Origin: Phytophthora sp. 'mugwort'
Taxonomy: Eukaryota > Oomycota > Peronosporomycetes > Peronosporales > Peronosporaceae
Reading direction: 5' to 3'
DNA: 64,000 nt
NCBI GenBank assembly: GCA_033558025.1
Contig: JAUCEF010000006.1
Coordinates: 1,612,001 to 1,676,000 of the forward strand
Shown here: positions 52,451 through 62,989 of the stretch, in pieces
Numbering within the stretch: the first letter of the stretch is position 1
How the letters are laid out: the number at the start of each line of letters is the position of its first letter
The notes under the pieces: model-generated
Told to the model about the DNA's origin: nothing
The model's input: the letters and a program-made list of their open reading frames with translations, nothing else
Databases searched by the model: none
Translations under genes and position numbers: made by a program

Positions 52451-53712
52451 CCGATAACCCTTTTTATCAACCGTGGAACAGGCCAGCTATCTGAACAACC
52501 TTTTCCCTTGTCATGACCAACTTTTGTACCATTTTTATGATCAACTTTGGAACAACGGCGGCTTGATAATTGCACTTTAAGTTTTCATGTTTGGCTACGA
52601 TTGCAATTGATGTCTGTTCTAAAACTCGATCAGTGCTATTCCTCCCTAGTTTTGGCAACAATCCTGCTTTGTTAGCAACTGTATCAAATATATATGCAAA
52701 ATATTATGGTTGGTGAGCTCGCAGACGTATAGACTTCTAATCCTATGTTAGTCGAGTGGCCCTCATATCTATTCTTTAATAGCTTCAATAATATCTCAGC
52801 TTGCGGTTTGCTGACTTCTTCACTGCTCCTTTCACTTTTATTTACAACCAAGAACTTCCAACTCCACCACAATAGAATTCAGCTGCCCTCTTCAGCTATC
52901 GTTTTCACAGTCGTCCCGAGATTCAGACGACACTGAAATTTTACATCAGAAGTTTCAAGTGCAAACGAAAAATTCGAGGTACGTCGGCGAATCGTGGCAG
53001 ACCGAAGAAGAGGCGTCAAGTCAAGACGAAAAGACGAAGTCCGGCGATTATTAAACAAAGGCCGAAGTGGTCGAGCGCGCGTCTGACTCTGTCATCTACA
53101 GAGGGACTTCCACCTCGAAATATTACGAATCCAGGACGACAAAACGATCGGTGCGTCGCACAGCGCCCCAAATTCAAGGCAAAACTTTTCGAGTGTGCGA
53201 ATTGGACAGTCTTACAAAAAGGAAGACACAAACCGAAATGTAACCTTCAATTTCAAGGCGACGCAGTTGCCGAGCGGGTGACACACTCGGAAAATTAACT
53301 GGTGAAATCTTCGCCTCTATCGACGCTCTAGCTCAATTCGGAGCTTTCTGTAGTGTGACGGATTATCCGAGATCAGTACTACAGCGAGCTGAACGCCATA
53401 GTTGTCGTCGTCAGGAAGAAGCAAGTGCAGGTGCGATACTACGGGCTTAGCTCAATCACTACGGCAACGACATTTTATTTTGATCAAGACGAAGCTGATT
53501 TAAAATTCTCCGGAGAATGAAGCCCTAAGTTTTTTTTCTCTGTTCCACGTCTCTTTTTACAAAGCCGAGGCTCTCCACCACATCGTGAGCTGAGGGCATC
53601 CGACTTTGCTCGGCCGACTAAATCTTTTTATGAAAGCATAATTGTTAGGGATGGAACGTTCAAGGCCGTCCCAAGAAAGTCAAACAACTTGTCATTGTGA
53701 TGGTCTATAAGC
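52451..53712. other. mostly non-coding; one open stretch
   Basis: On the plus strand an open frame without ATG from about 53013 to 53298 has basic, protein-like content (FECANWTVLQKGRHKPKCN). No family is recognised. The remainder has nothing supportable. Confidence 0.35.
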
Positions 53713-53950
53713 TCACGCTTCCCGGGCGACGTGTTGATCGGTGAGGGTTGTCTGCGCTGGAGGGGATCCGTCGAATGATTGGGGGGGGGGGGGTCCTTGG
53801 TACTCGTGCAGACGGCCGAGATGCATGAGGATGTCGTAGCGGTTACGGTAAACCTTTGCTAGTTCCTTGTGCTGCTTGATGAACTGAGTACTGCGCGCGA
53901 GCACATCTTCAGGTGGCGTTTCATGTTCGAAAAACGCTTACTGCACTATG
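53713..53950 (-). other. unrecognised open frame ending near a G tract
   Basis: The minus strand is open over about 78 codons and reads DVLARSTQFIKQHKELAKVY, a Gly/Pro turn produced by the 13-G run at 53781-53793, and then a stop near 53713. The helical part looks coding, but no family fits; length changes of the G tract would shift the frame. Confidence 0.3.
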
Positions 53951-53979
53951 AGCAGGGGGTCGATTTCAAAAATCTCTAT

Positions 53980-54118
53980 TAATTTATTCGCGGAACAGGT
54001 TCCGCGACGAAACAACTAAAAGAAACACAACCCATGAATGATCTACTTTGTCAATTTACCCTAATTCGTCGGTCAAAACATTCTTCCGATAGTTAACCTG
54101 TTTCGCGGTTAATAAAAA
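53980..54118. mobile_element. possible 135-bp MITE
   Basis: The left end TTATTCGCGGAACAGGTTCC (53985-54004) and the right end, TTATTAACCGCGAAACAGG read on the minus strand (54094-54113), form an imperfect terminal inverted repeat. The left end itself contains an 8-bp palindrome CGCGGAAC/GTTCCGCG. It lies just before the second pogo-like element. No coding content. Confidence 0.45.
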
Positions 54119-54243
54119 AAATATTATTGGCCAATATCTGTATACGACATCGAACGAGGCGTGCCATGTTTCGAGGCACTCGATTCGAAAAATAATGGGA
54201 AAATCCCTCGTATAGTCAGTTCAAGATTTGCCAGGGAGATCCC

Positions 54244-55972
54244 ATGATGACCTCAAGTGAGCCTCCATGGGAGCAAGCACTACGCGCTGTGCTGGACGGC
54301 GAGTCCATCCGTGTGGCGGCCAGGATATTCCAGCTGGATCCAGAAACCTTGCGGCGGCGCCTTCATGGCACAGTGGCAATCCACGCACGACAAAGGGAGC
54401 AGCCAAAATACTTGTCATAGGGCTATGAGAAAGGGTTGATAGAGATGATTGAGGCACGCTCGCGCATGGGATTCTGCCTCGAGGAGCCGGAACTACGCTG
54501 TATGATCTGCCAGTGTGCTCTCGACCACAACCCTGACGGCGTGCCGGCTCAATTTCCTAACAAACGCTGGGTCCAGCGCTTCGTCAAGCCGATATGTCCT
54601 ACCGAAAGCCGCAGATCCTGGATGGCAAGCGAGCGTAGCACTCTACGGAAGCGGTAGTGAGGGGGTATACTGCGGGGTCTGCCTCCCGAGTGCGTGTGGA
54701 ACTGCAATGAGACGGGCACGTGCGCCCAAGGAACGCCAAAAGTTCGTGTCCTCTGCTCTCGCGGCCTCGCAGAAAATACCCGTCGCTCTCATGACAGAGA
54801 AAACGTGTCGATGATGGGCTGCATCAGTGCTGCAGGAGAGTGGATCCCACGCATGCACATTTTCGCTGGAGAAAATTTGAAAAAGGAGCGGCTGGATGAG
54901 GCCGTTGATGGATCGACGTGTGGAATGACCAAGAGCAGTAACGTTAATGGAAACGTCTTCTTCTACTGGCTCAAGTTTTTCGTTGTCAAGATTGGCCCCG
55001 CTCGCCCACAGCTTCCCGTTATGGACGGTCACTATCTCATTTTTTTTCACAGCGCAGCGTGGGATTTGCGCTCGCTAATGACATCAAGCTGTTCTTGTTG
55101 CCCTCCCATACATCTCATTTTCTTCAGCCACTAGATGTCGGAGTATTTGGTGACTACAAAGAGAATACGAGTTAGCTGTGGCGGCATTTCCAGCGAGCAA
55201 AGGCCTGGGGGATGCAGCATTACCGGTTCGAGATGATGTGCCAGCTCTCTCGCGTGTTCCATTCCTCCGGTCATTTACGAAGACAAGGATTCGTGGCGCT
55301 TTTTTCAAGACGGGTATTTACCCCTTCGATGTGGACATTATGCTGGAAAAGATGATAGGCTCACTTTCATCTTCGCATAAGAAAAATCTTCCGCATCACA
55401 CCGCGTTGGAGACCTCGGGCATCGACTTGCATCTTACCGATAGTCAAAAGAAGCAACTGAAGTACCAGGAGTTGGATCTCGATGCTTTCCGAGTAGTTGC
55501 GCATCATGCAAAAACGATTGCAATGCCTCACGAGAAGCCCTGCCCACGCGGAACCGCCATCACGCCCAATATGACAGGAGGTGTTCTCATCACTAATCAG
55601 GATATGGCGGACGTGATCAATGTGAATGCAGAGCAAAAAGCCATGCGACTCGAAGATGCAGCCTCCCGGCGGCGACGCAGAGCCACCCTACGCGAGGAGA
55701 CCGAGAAAGCCAAAGCTATAAAGCAGGTTGCGGCAGCACGAGAGTCGAAAGAGCGCCGGGACATGCAGGGTGAAGATGTTGCCGCTCGCCGGATCCGCAG
55801 CTTCACCAAGCGGGAAGCGGCGAAGCGGCGAACGGCGGAGAAGCAGCAGGCAGCCAGGTTGGAGAAGGCTACCATCCGAGCGGCGCGCAAGCGCATGAAG
55901 CAGTCCGCAGCTTCGTCAGAACAGCGCAAGCGGCGTGCGCTTGGTGACATCACCAATGAGTGCCTCGTGTAG
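54244..55972 (+). pseudogene. second pogo-like transposase, inactivated
   Basis: It starts with ATG at 54244 and a helix-turn-helix (ALRAVLDGESIRVAARIF, DPETLRRRLHG), broken by TAG at 54418, then continues LIEMIEARSRMGFCLEEPEL and PNKRWVQRFVK of the CENP-B-type DNA-binding part. The catalytic region reads WNCNETGTCAQGTPKVRVLC, where DET has become NET; VMDGHY keeps the second Asp and SHFLQPLDVGVF the third in another frame. The C-terminal part (55178-55972) is open for 264 codons and contains IRGAFFKTGIYPFDVDIM and a long Arg/Lys/Glu-rich helical tail. The gene is dead because of the stop, at least two frame changes and loss of the first catalytic Asp. Confidence 0.82.
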
Positions 55973-56667
55973 TTGTCGCGGGGTGTACCCGCCAAACTAC
56001 CCCTATGCATAGTTAAGCCAAGTCAAACAAAACATGTCTCGTTCGATGTCGCACACGGATACCGTTATAACCAATTTGCCGTAGGTGGCGTTGCCTGAAG
56101 TGAAGAGAAGGTCGTACATAGCCGCGACCGCAAAAAAAGAATTAAGACTTTCACGAACTTTGCCATAACATGGTAGAAACACATGAGTACATGAGGTAAG
56201 GTCAGAATCCATGCCGAATACTTGATTGAATTTTTTAATATCGATGCCCAGCTTCAGTGTTGGCCATCACGTACTTGAACTGCAGTTGTTTTACTCGTGA
56301 CCGCCTCGAAATCCTGCGGAGGGCGGAGAGGAGCATCCTTCGCATCGAAGAAAGGTGATGAAGACGTCCACCAGGTGGGACAATCGGTTCCGATCCGACC
56401 GTCATACACGGTAAACATGACACGCAGCTTGGTTTAACTTGAAGATGCCATCCTTGTGGACACGAACGAGGTAGGGCCCCAACTGCGGTGCGCAGTAAAC
56501 ACTTTATGATCAAACCAACCAGGGAAGGGGGTTCGTCGTAGCCGTTGCCCGCATATGGCCTGCTTTCGACGTCACGTTTCCACCCTAACGAGAACGGCTG
56601 CGTGTCGGAGATGGCCGATCGTACGTCAACTGGTCAATCAGATCCAATATATCCTCATAATGGTACG
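55973..56667. other. no gene recognised
   Basis: Nothing supportable beyond short motif-free open frames. Confidence 0.45.
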
Positions 56668-56895
56668 TCGGCGAAGCTTCTAGTTAGTGAAGTTACTGAC
56701 GAACCACTCTACATCTCTACCTTGACCCTCGGCACACCAAATCGTTGGCTGATGCCCATGCTGGCATCAACCCTTTCGTCGCCATTTTTCCCTCGCGGGG
56801 AGGGGGGGGGGGGCTGGTCTCCGATAGGGGTTTCGTGGGCTCGATTACCGTCACTCGGATAAGATCTTGGTAGGTAAGAAGTAAGAACCTTCCCA
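56668..56895 (-). repeat. dispersed repeat, copy B
   Basis: Inverted partner of 48023-48241. The two copies share the same order of blocks; copy B has a 12-C run (12 G on the plus strand at 56802-56813) where copy A has CCCCCCC and a CGCGCG run. Confidence 0.7.
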
Positions 56896-58828
56896 AATAC
56901 GGACACGCATCACACGGCGTCGCAGCCTTGCATCTTTTTGACGAGCCTTTCTGCATCTCCTTGAAAGTAAGCGCTTTGATATCATAGGGGCTGGCCAGCA
57001 CGTCCCATAACCACCATTGGTTAGGACGTACAGCGTCATGGACAGCACGTCAGCTGGAGTATATTCGCACTTGTTCCCCTCGTGTTCCAACACGTCAACA
57101 TGTAGTCGCTGGCGCTTCTCCAAAGCCGAGAGATCTCGGTCGTCGAAAAGCTTCAGTTCCCCCTCACGGCTTTTTTTTTTACGTGTCTATGATAGGGTGG
57201 GGGAGAGTCACCTTGGCCCTCACTTAGCGGCCACGGGTGGTTATGGTACCGCGCTCGCTCGCTTACTCGTTCCACCTCTAGCTCTTGCAAGATGAGGAAC
57301 GGCCGTGCCACGGCTTCTCTCAAAAGCAACGCGAAGGTGAGGGGCGCGAATCACGCAAGAAGAGGCCCGATGAGCGCGAAGGCGAAACCCGAGTGTGTGA
57401 TGAATCAAATGGTGAGGGCGAGGTGCGGGGGAGCGGAGCAGCACCTAGGCTTGGCGAGGACGGGGATTTACTGGAGCGATGAATGAGACTTCATGATTAA
57501 AATTCTACCCTGTGCGTATTCCATTCAACTGACATCTGACGTAGGGATTTGAATCTGACGTCGAGGACTAACGGAATACCCGACGCCGGCTGGCAACGGA
57601 CCACCCCACAGGAGGGCACAAAATCGGCAGGCTTTGGTGCCTTCGGTCCTTTTTACAAAACCTCGAATAATGAAGTGTGTTTTCAGTTCAGGTCAGGGTT
57701 TCGTCCCATTTCTCTGCCAAAGGCACGAGAACACGCCGAGTCTACCCCCCGCCCCTTCAATGTCAGATGTCTCGTTACCAGCTGGCAACCAGCCATCGTT
57801 ATTGCCAGGAAGCGTCTTTGTTAAGCTACTACAGTGGATTTTGAGGAATGATTTTGGCTGAGTTGTGTGCGTATATTGATGTGTGTTTATGTGGCATTTT
57901 AATCGTGTGAATTGCGTCATCCAGAAAATCGTACCCAGAATAATGGATCAATTTGGAAGCAGTAAGGGATCCAACCTTGAGAAACAGTCCAGCACCAGTG
58001 AAGAGCAGATAGTGACGACGTGGTACGTAACCGTCATCAAAAATGATGATGCAGTCGATAGCGACACAAGTGCAGAAGGTGACAAGCGCGCCGTGGGCCA
58101 CAGTAGTCCACGTTTAAAGTTAAAAGCGTCCTCTGTCGCAGCAAAGAAGACTAACAACTACAGTACCGCACAAACAGATGAAGGCCAATAATAATCCTTT
58201 CCAAAGGCTAATAACAATCCTTGAGCCACTCATTTATCTCGTAAACCAGCTCGCCACGCGCGGCCAGAACCAGTCAAAGGACACAACAAGAATCTGAATG
58301 CACAGACAACGCAGACAAAGATCATCCACATAGCTACAAATACCAGGTGAGCCCGAAGCAGTTCAGGTTCTATGATGTCAGCATTAAGAAGATCCAAGCC
58401 AGTAGCTCCAACCTGTGAAGCATATACCTATGAAGTTGCAGATCCTGAAGCTGTAGAGCATGAACTAGCAGTTCTCGTAGTGTCAAGAGAGGAGGTCGCA
58501 GCGCTAGAAACAACTGTCTCTGTGGCTGGTTTGTCATCCACTATGACACACCTTCTTAAACTAAATGTGAAGGATGGTTGACCTGGTGATCGATGGGCTT
58601 GTTACGTTGACTGCTTCGCGGATACCTGTCTGGACGCGGGAAGCAAACTGTTTTGAGCATCGGACAACTGTACGTTTAAAAGCCTCTGCTGCAACGACGA
58701 CGCAACTGTTCGCATCGGCGATTGAGACCAGAGCTTGAGTGACAGACGCGATTCGATTTGGAACTAGAATTGCGCCGCACACAGATTTGCTGACGAACCA
58801 CGAATACGAAAGGCCCGCGGACATACGA
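56896..58828. other. no gene recognised
   Basis: About 1.9 kb with several open frames of 60-110 codons. 57123-56851 on the minus strand (HVDVLEHEGNKCEYTPADVL) may be a coding part of the copy-B repeat. 57883-58191 on the plus strand is Ser/Lys-rich and unrecognised. A poly-T run sits at 57171-57180. Confidence 0.35.
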
Positions 58829-58867
58829 CAGGGGCGTAGCCAGCCTTCAAATCTGGGGGGGGGGGGG
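58829..58867. repeat. hAT-type terminal inverted repeat end
   Basis: CAGGGGCGTAGCCAGCC, a short spacer and 13 G resemble the ends of hAT transposons (CAGNGGCGTAGCCAG...GGGGGG). Only one end was found in the window. The matching end may lie to the right of the window if it belongs to the DUF4371-type hAT at 62990-64000. Confidence 0.5.
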
Positions 58868-59848
58868 CATACCGCCAAGTCCAAGCGTGTTTCTTCGTTG
58901 TCCTACAAGGCAATGCGACGCTCAGCCATCGCGCCAAAAGCGTGAAGTACTCATCTTTGTCTAAGGTATTGGTCAGGTCTCGCTCCATAGCCAGCAGTAA
59001 CAGGATCGACAGAAAATCGTGACCAAGTGTTTCGCAGACGCGTTTTAATTATTTTCATCGTCAAGAAAGGCCGCTCTGTACAAGCAGTTCACACTGGCAG
59101 GATGCAAACCAGGGAAACCAGACGATATAACGTGGGGAATAAGGCATGGATAGTGTTAGCGACCATCGCAATACTAAGGTTGTCAGAGATCTTAAGGCCC
59201 GAAAAACGTAAAATTATTTTTCCCCAGGTCGCCGAAGCGCTTTTGCTCAGAGCGCAAGTTACTTGCTTGATTCCTGAAATCATCACTGTAGAAATCAATA
59301 ACAATTTGAGTAATCTCGTCCGCATTCCACCGCCTAAAACAGTTCCTGGGTCTAACGCCCGCACAACTCCATTAACTGGATCATATCACCTCCAAATCTA
59401 GTCTGCAACTCTGAAATGACATCGCTTACAATCGCCTCGTAGATATCGTTCCGATAGTGTTCTTCTTAAGTTGTAGTTGAGCTGGTATGCGGTGTGTCAG
59501 CTCCAGGAACACCTCGACGACCCTTACCGCGCCTCCGGGCACCACGTCTCGCCCACGAGCACTTTTGCAAGGCGCTAGCGGTTCCTCTTCATCAGAAACT
59601 ATTGCTATGCAAAAACCTTCAGCTCTTTCCCAGATTGCATCGAAACACGAAGTTTCTAACTCATCGCATGTGTTGTCACACATTTGAATGAGCTTCGCGG
59701 TCACTTGCTCGACTAGCCGCGCTGCGGTTATTGTGCCTCTCAGATATTCAGCGCTTGTAATTCTGTGCAATTCTATCTATCTCTCGACCCTAAAACCGGG
59801 CGCTTTGTAATAATTCTAGCCTAAATCCGACCAAGCCGATAAAATAAA
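58868..59848. other. no gene recognised
   Basis: Minus-strand frames of 90-114 codons (59089-59364, 59426-59770) have no family resemblance. Confidence 0.4.
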
Positions 59849-61310
59849 ATGAGCGCTAAAACGATGCCAGCGAGTGGTTCAGAACGCAACAAGGAGCGCA
59901 ATAGGTAAGAAGCAGCTGAAAGCGAGGTGGCAGCGGCTACGCTCTTGTTCTTGTACTTACGGGTTGGTTTGTCTGCTTAACTGCTTGTTCTAGCTGGTGC
60001 TCTGTTAGTATCCCGCCACCAGCCCTCAAGCCCGCTGTACTGGCTCACAGCGTCAAGCTGTTCGACTCTGGCAAGTGATATATCCGAATAATGCTTGCTC
60101 GGATCTAACGACTCACTCACGCTTTGAGTGGATGCAGCTGGGCGCTGTTATGACGACCTGATGATGGAGTAAGTTGCTCAGCTACCCAGAGCAGGGGAAA
60201 GCGCTGGAGAACGTTGCGACGCGGCAACTGGAACGAATTGGCGGAAGTACCGTAACTATCTATTTGAGTGCAATGCGTTGATCTAACCCCATTGTGATAC
60301 TGTTTTACGTCATTGCTGGTGCAGCGGTCAAACCGGTCGTGTGCACCATTACTTATTGCAACACTGGCGTGTTACACTCACACGCTAACGATATGTTGTG
60401 TTTATGCTTGATGTACAGGAACTATGTACCTACCGCTGCCATCGACCATATTCGTGGTGCTGACGCTCAAGGTGGGTGAGCCTTTTGGTAGCAGCAGGAC
60501 CAGCTACGGGGCGCCGCAATCAATGGAGCTCGCACTCGATGACGGCTACTTGGGCTTCCGAGCTCGTGTTCGCAGGTTAGTGGACAATGTAAAGGAGATT
60601 GAGTGGCCTGGCGCTGGACCAATACTCCGCAAGCCTACCACCGGCGTTTCGCAAGCAAAGTTTGTTGTTTTAGCTGAATCCGACGAGGAGCTAGTCCTGC
60701 ACCTTACATCTGCATGGAGTCTGGCTGCTAAACGCAAGACAGGGTACGATTTAGCTGCTTTATAGCATAGGAGTTAAATTAGATGCTGATGTGTTTGTTA
60801 TTCAATCTAAATTCATGTAGGCAAGCCGCGTTGAAGTTAGAGTTGTACATCTATGTCAACAAGGTGTCTGCAACTAAACGATTCATCGAGCTACAGAAGG
60901 ACGAACAGCGGCGGCTACATCATTTATCAACGATCATCTCAGCATTCTTCCGTCTGACGATCAACTTGGGGAAGCATCGCGAGCATACTGGGCAGTGCGT
61001 CACGCACGCCAGCCCGAACAAGCTCCAGTGGTCATGCCGAGCAATCCAGCGTTTACTCAACTGCAACGTATTGATACTTTCCAGCGTGATGCTGACGTCG
61101 CAGCTCAAGATCGTGCAATAGCGCACGAGTTCGTGAAGGTTCGTTGCCGTCTTAACGGGGGCTTAATGCCACTTGAACTTCACGTTGCTGACTACGCGAG
61201 GCGTTGGGATTACCTGACTACGACCCCCCCCCACGTTCCGTCCACCAGTGCCTAGTAGCGGCCTAGCAGTTAACGTCGAAGACACTGACCACATGAGCGA
61301 TGAAGGCGTG
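59849..61310 (+). pseudogene. unrecognised multi-exon gene, probably decayed
   Basis: A first exon at 59849-59904 (MSAKTMPASGSERNKERN) ends at a GTAAGA donor. A second exon at 59994-60074 starts after TTCTAG and reads SIPPPALKPAVLAHSVKLFD. Further right, 60430-60765 reads SMELALDDGYLGFRARVRRL and GPILRKPTTGVSQAKFVVLA; 60783-61000 continues LELYIYVNKVSATKRF, and 60995-61255 continues PAFTQLQRIDTFQRDADVAA with RCRLNGGLMPLEL. The pieces read like one protein but cross stops and frame changes between 60080 and 60430 and near 60940. I do not recognise the family. The style is that of multi-copy oomycete proteins of unknown function. Confidence 0.4.
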
Positions 61311-61332
61311 AATTGAACATCGTCGGTAAGAA

Positions 61333-62396
61333 TCAATATATTTGTTTCTTACTGGAAAAACAATCTTTGTTAAGATCTTGAAGTCCGCAGCCGCAGTGCT
61401 GATAGAGATTGACGCCTACTCTCTCGTTTGTCTTCGTAAATTCCACCAAGGCCACACTCAATGTTCGCAACGGGTCTTGTCGGAAAGCCAGCGGCCCGTG
61501 TCGTGTAAACCAACGTTTAAGTAAAGAGAAACCAATTTCTAGCGGATTCAGCTGAGGGGAGTAAGGTGGTAGGAAAAACAGGATGCTACCGCAAGAGTGG
61601 ACGAGATCTTCGAGCTCGTTGTACATAATGAATTTTTGCATTGTCCAGGATGACTATGGATCTACAAAATAACCAAATCAACGTTAAATAAAAGTTTTCT
61701 CCTTTCCATAGCACAATTAATTCGTTCTACCTGGGGAGCGGCCAAGGATTGAGATAAGGCGCAATTTTTCTGCGAAAGGCGTCGTGAAAGGCAACTCTGT
61801 CAAAAGTGCCTGACGGTAGACTCCCAAGCAAAAAACCCGGCAACATCAAAAGCAGACAAAACGGATAGGCGATCCCCTCGACTGAAGGGTAGCGATACAA
61901 TTGCTGGCGTGCCTCGACGCGACCAGGCATACTTTCGTAGCGCATCTCGACCGTCTTTAGAAGTTTCATCAATAAAAACTAACTGATCGGATCCACTGTA
62001 AAATGGACGTAGTTCTCGATAGAATCCTTCTACTTCGGCTGGCACGCTTTCACGTGCACGCTTTGTAAGTATTTTTCTGGTAATTGGGAGGTCAAACTTA
62101 AGCAAACAACACAGTGTTGAAGTAAAGTAGTTGAGTGTGGTGTCGAGCTTTTCCTTCACTGCCTCTTGCAATTCCTCTAAGTAAAAACACGGATGAATAC
62201 GAATGTAATCTTGTACAAACTTAACAGCTTCCTGAGGCCATCTAGTCGACTTTTTCTTACTATCCGCAGGCAGCTCGTTTCCTTTGGATTTAGAGAGACC
62301 ATGCCAGCGCTCAATAGACCGAATAGACACACCTAATACACAAGCCACTAGTGCCAGACTAATGTCGTACATGTAAAAAGCACTATCTCCCGCCAA
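61333..62396 (-). pseudogene. IS630/Tc1-like transposase with an intron
   Basis: The minus strand encodes a paired helix-turn-helix N-terminus (VACVLGVSIRSIERWHGLSK, KFVQDYIRIHPCFYLEELQE) and a DDE core: first Asp in LVFIDETSKDGRDALRKYAW, second in VILDNAKIH, Glu in LPPYSPQLNPLEIGFSLLKR. A roughly 65-nt GT-AG intron between about 61670 and 61735 joins NPWPLP to RSIVILDNAKIH in frame. Two single-base insertions, one near 61815 (before SGTFDRVAFHDAF) and one near 61630 (after NAKIH), break the frame. All three catalytic residues remain, so inactivation looks recent. Start context near 62394 is weak (start codon in the MAGDSAFYMYD frame), and N-terminal residues may be missing. Confidence 0.85.
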
Positions 62397-62989
62397 CGCA
62401 AGTCTGTTGAGACCGTCATGACAAGCTCGCCGCTAATTCCGAAATGACATCACACTTGAGGCGGAGTTACGGCGTACTTAGCAACGAATGGCGGGTATTA
62501 AACCGCCAAACCGCACTTAACTTGATAATTATATGGTAACTCGGTCTCTTCGCGTGGCATCACGAGCCTAAAGCTACACTACTTCATGGCTACACATGGT
62601 TAGGGTTATTTTAATTCAGGCGGAATTGGCCCGCTGCCCGCGAAAACAGAAGCAAGGCACAATACAATATCTATAATTTTTCTGAGATACATCGACAGCG
62701 TATTTGCCTTCTCCGATACAACAATCAGCAGTTCGACGTGAAAAACGAAATTGAACGTCCACATGCGCTCCAGAATGCCAGATGGCTCTGATCGTTTGTC
62801 AGCTTTCGCACCATTGGCCGCAATATCTTCTAGAACATTGGCAATAGAAACCCACAGCCATTGGACTCGGAGAATGCGCACGCACTCGACAGTCCCGCCG
62901 CGTTTTGCTTAGCGATTCAGTCATGTGCTTGTTTCGAGCATATCATAGTAGCTGCTCTTTTTCATCTGCTATACTGGTCAGAAACTGAT
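62397..62989. other. 3' flank of the DUF4371-type hAT
   Basis: No separate gene recognised. A minus-strand frame at 62606-62881 may be part of the hAT transposase C-terminal region, but no motif confirms it. Confidence 0.35.
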
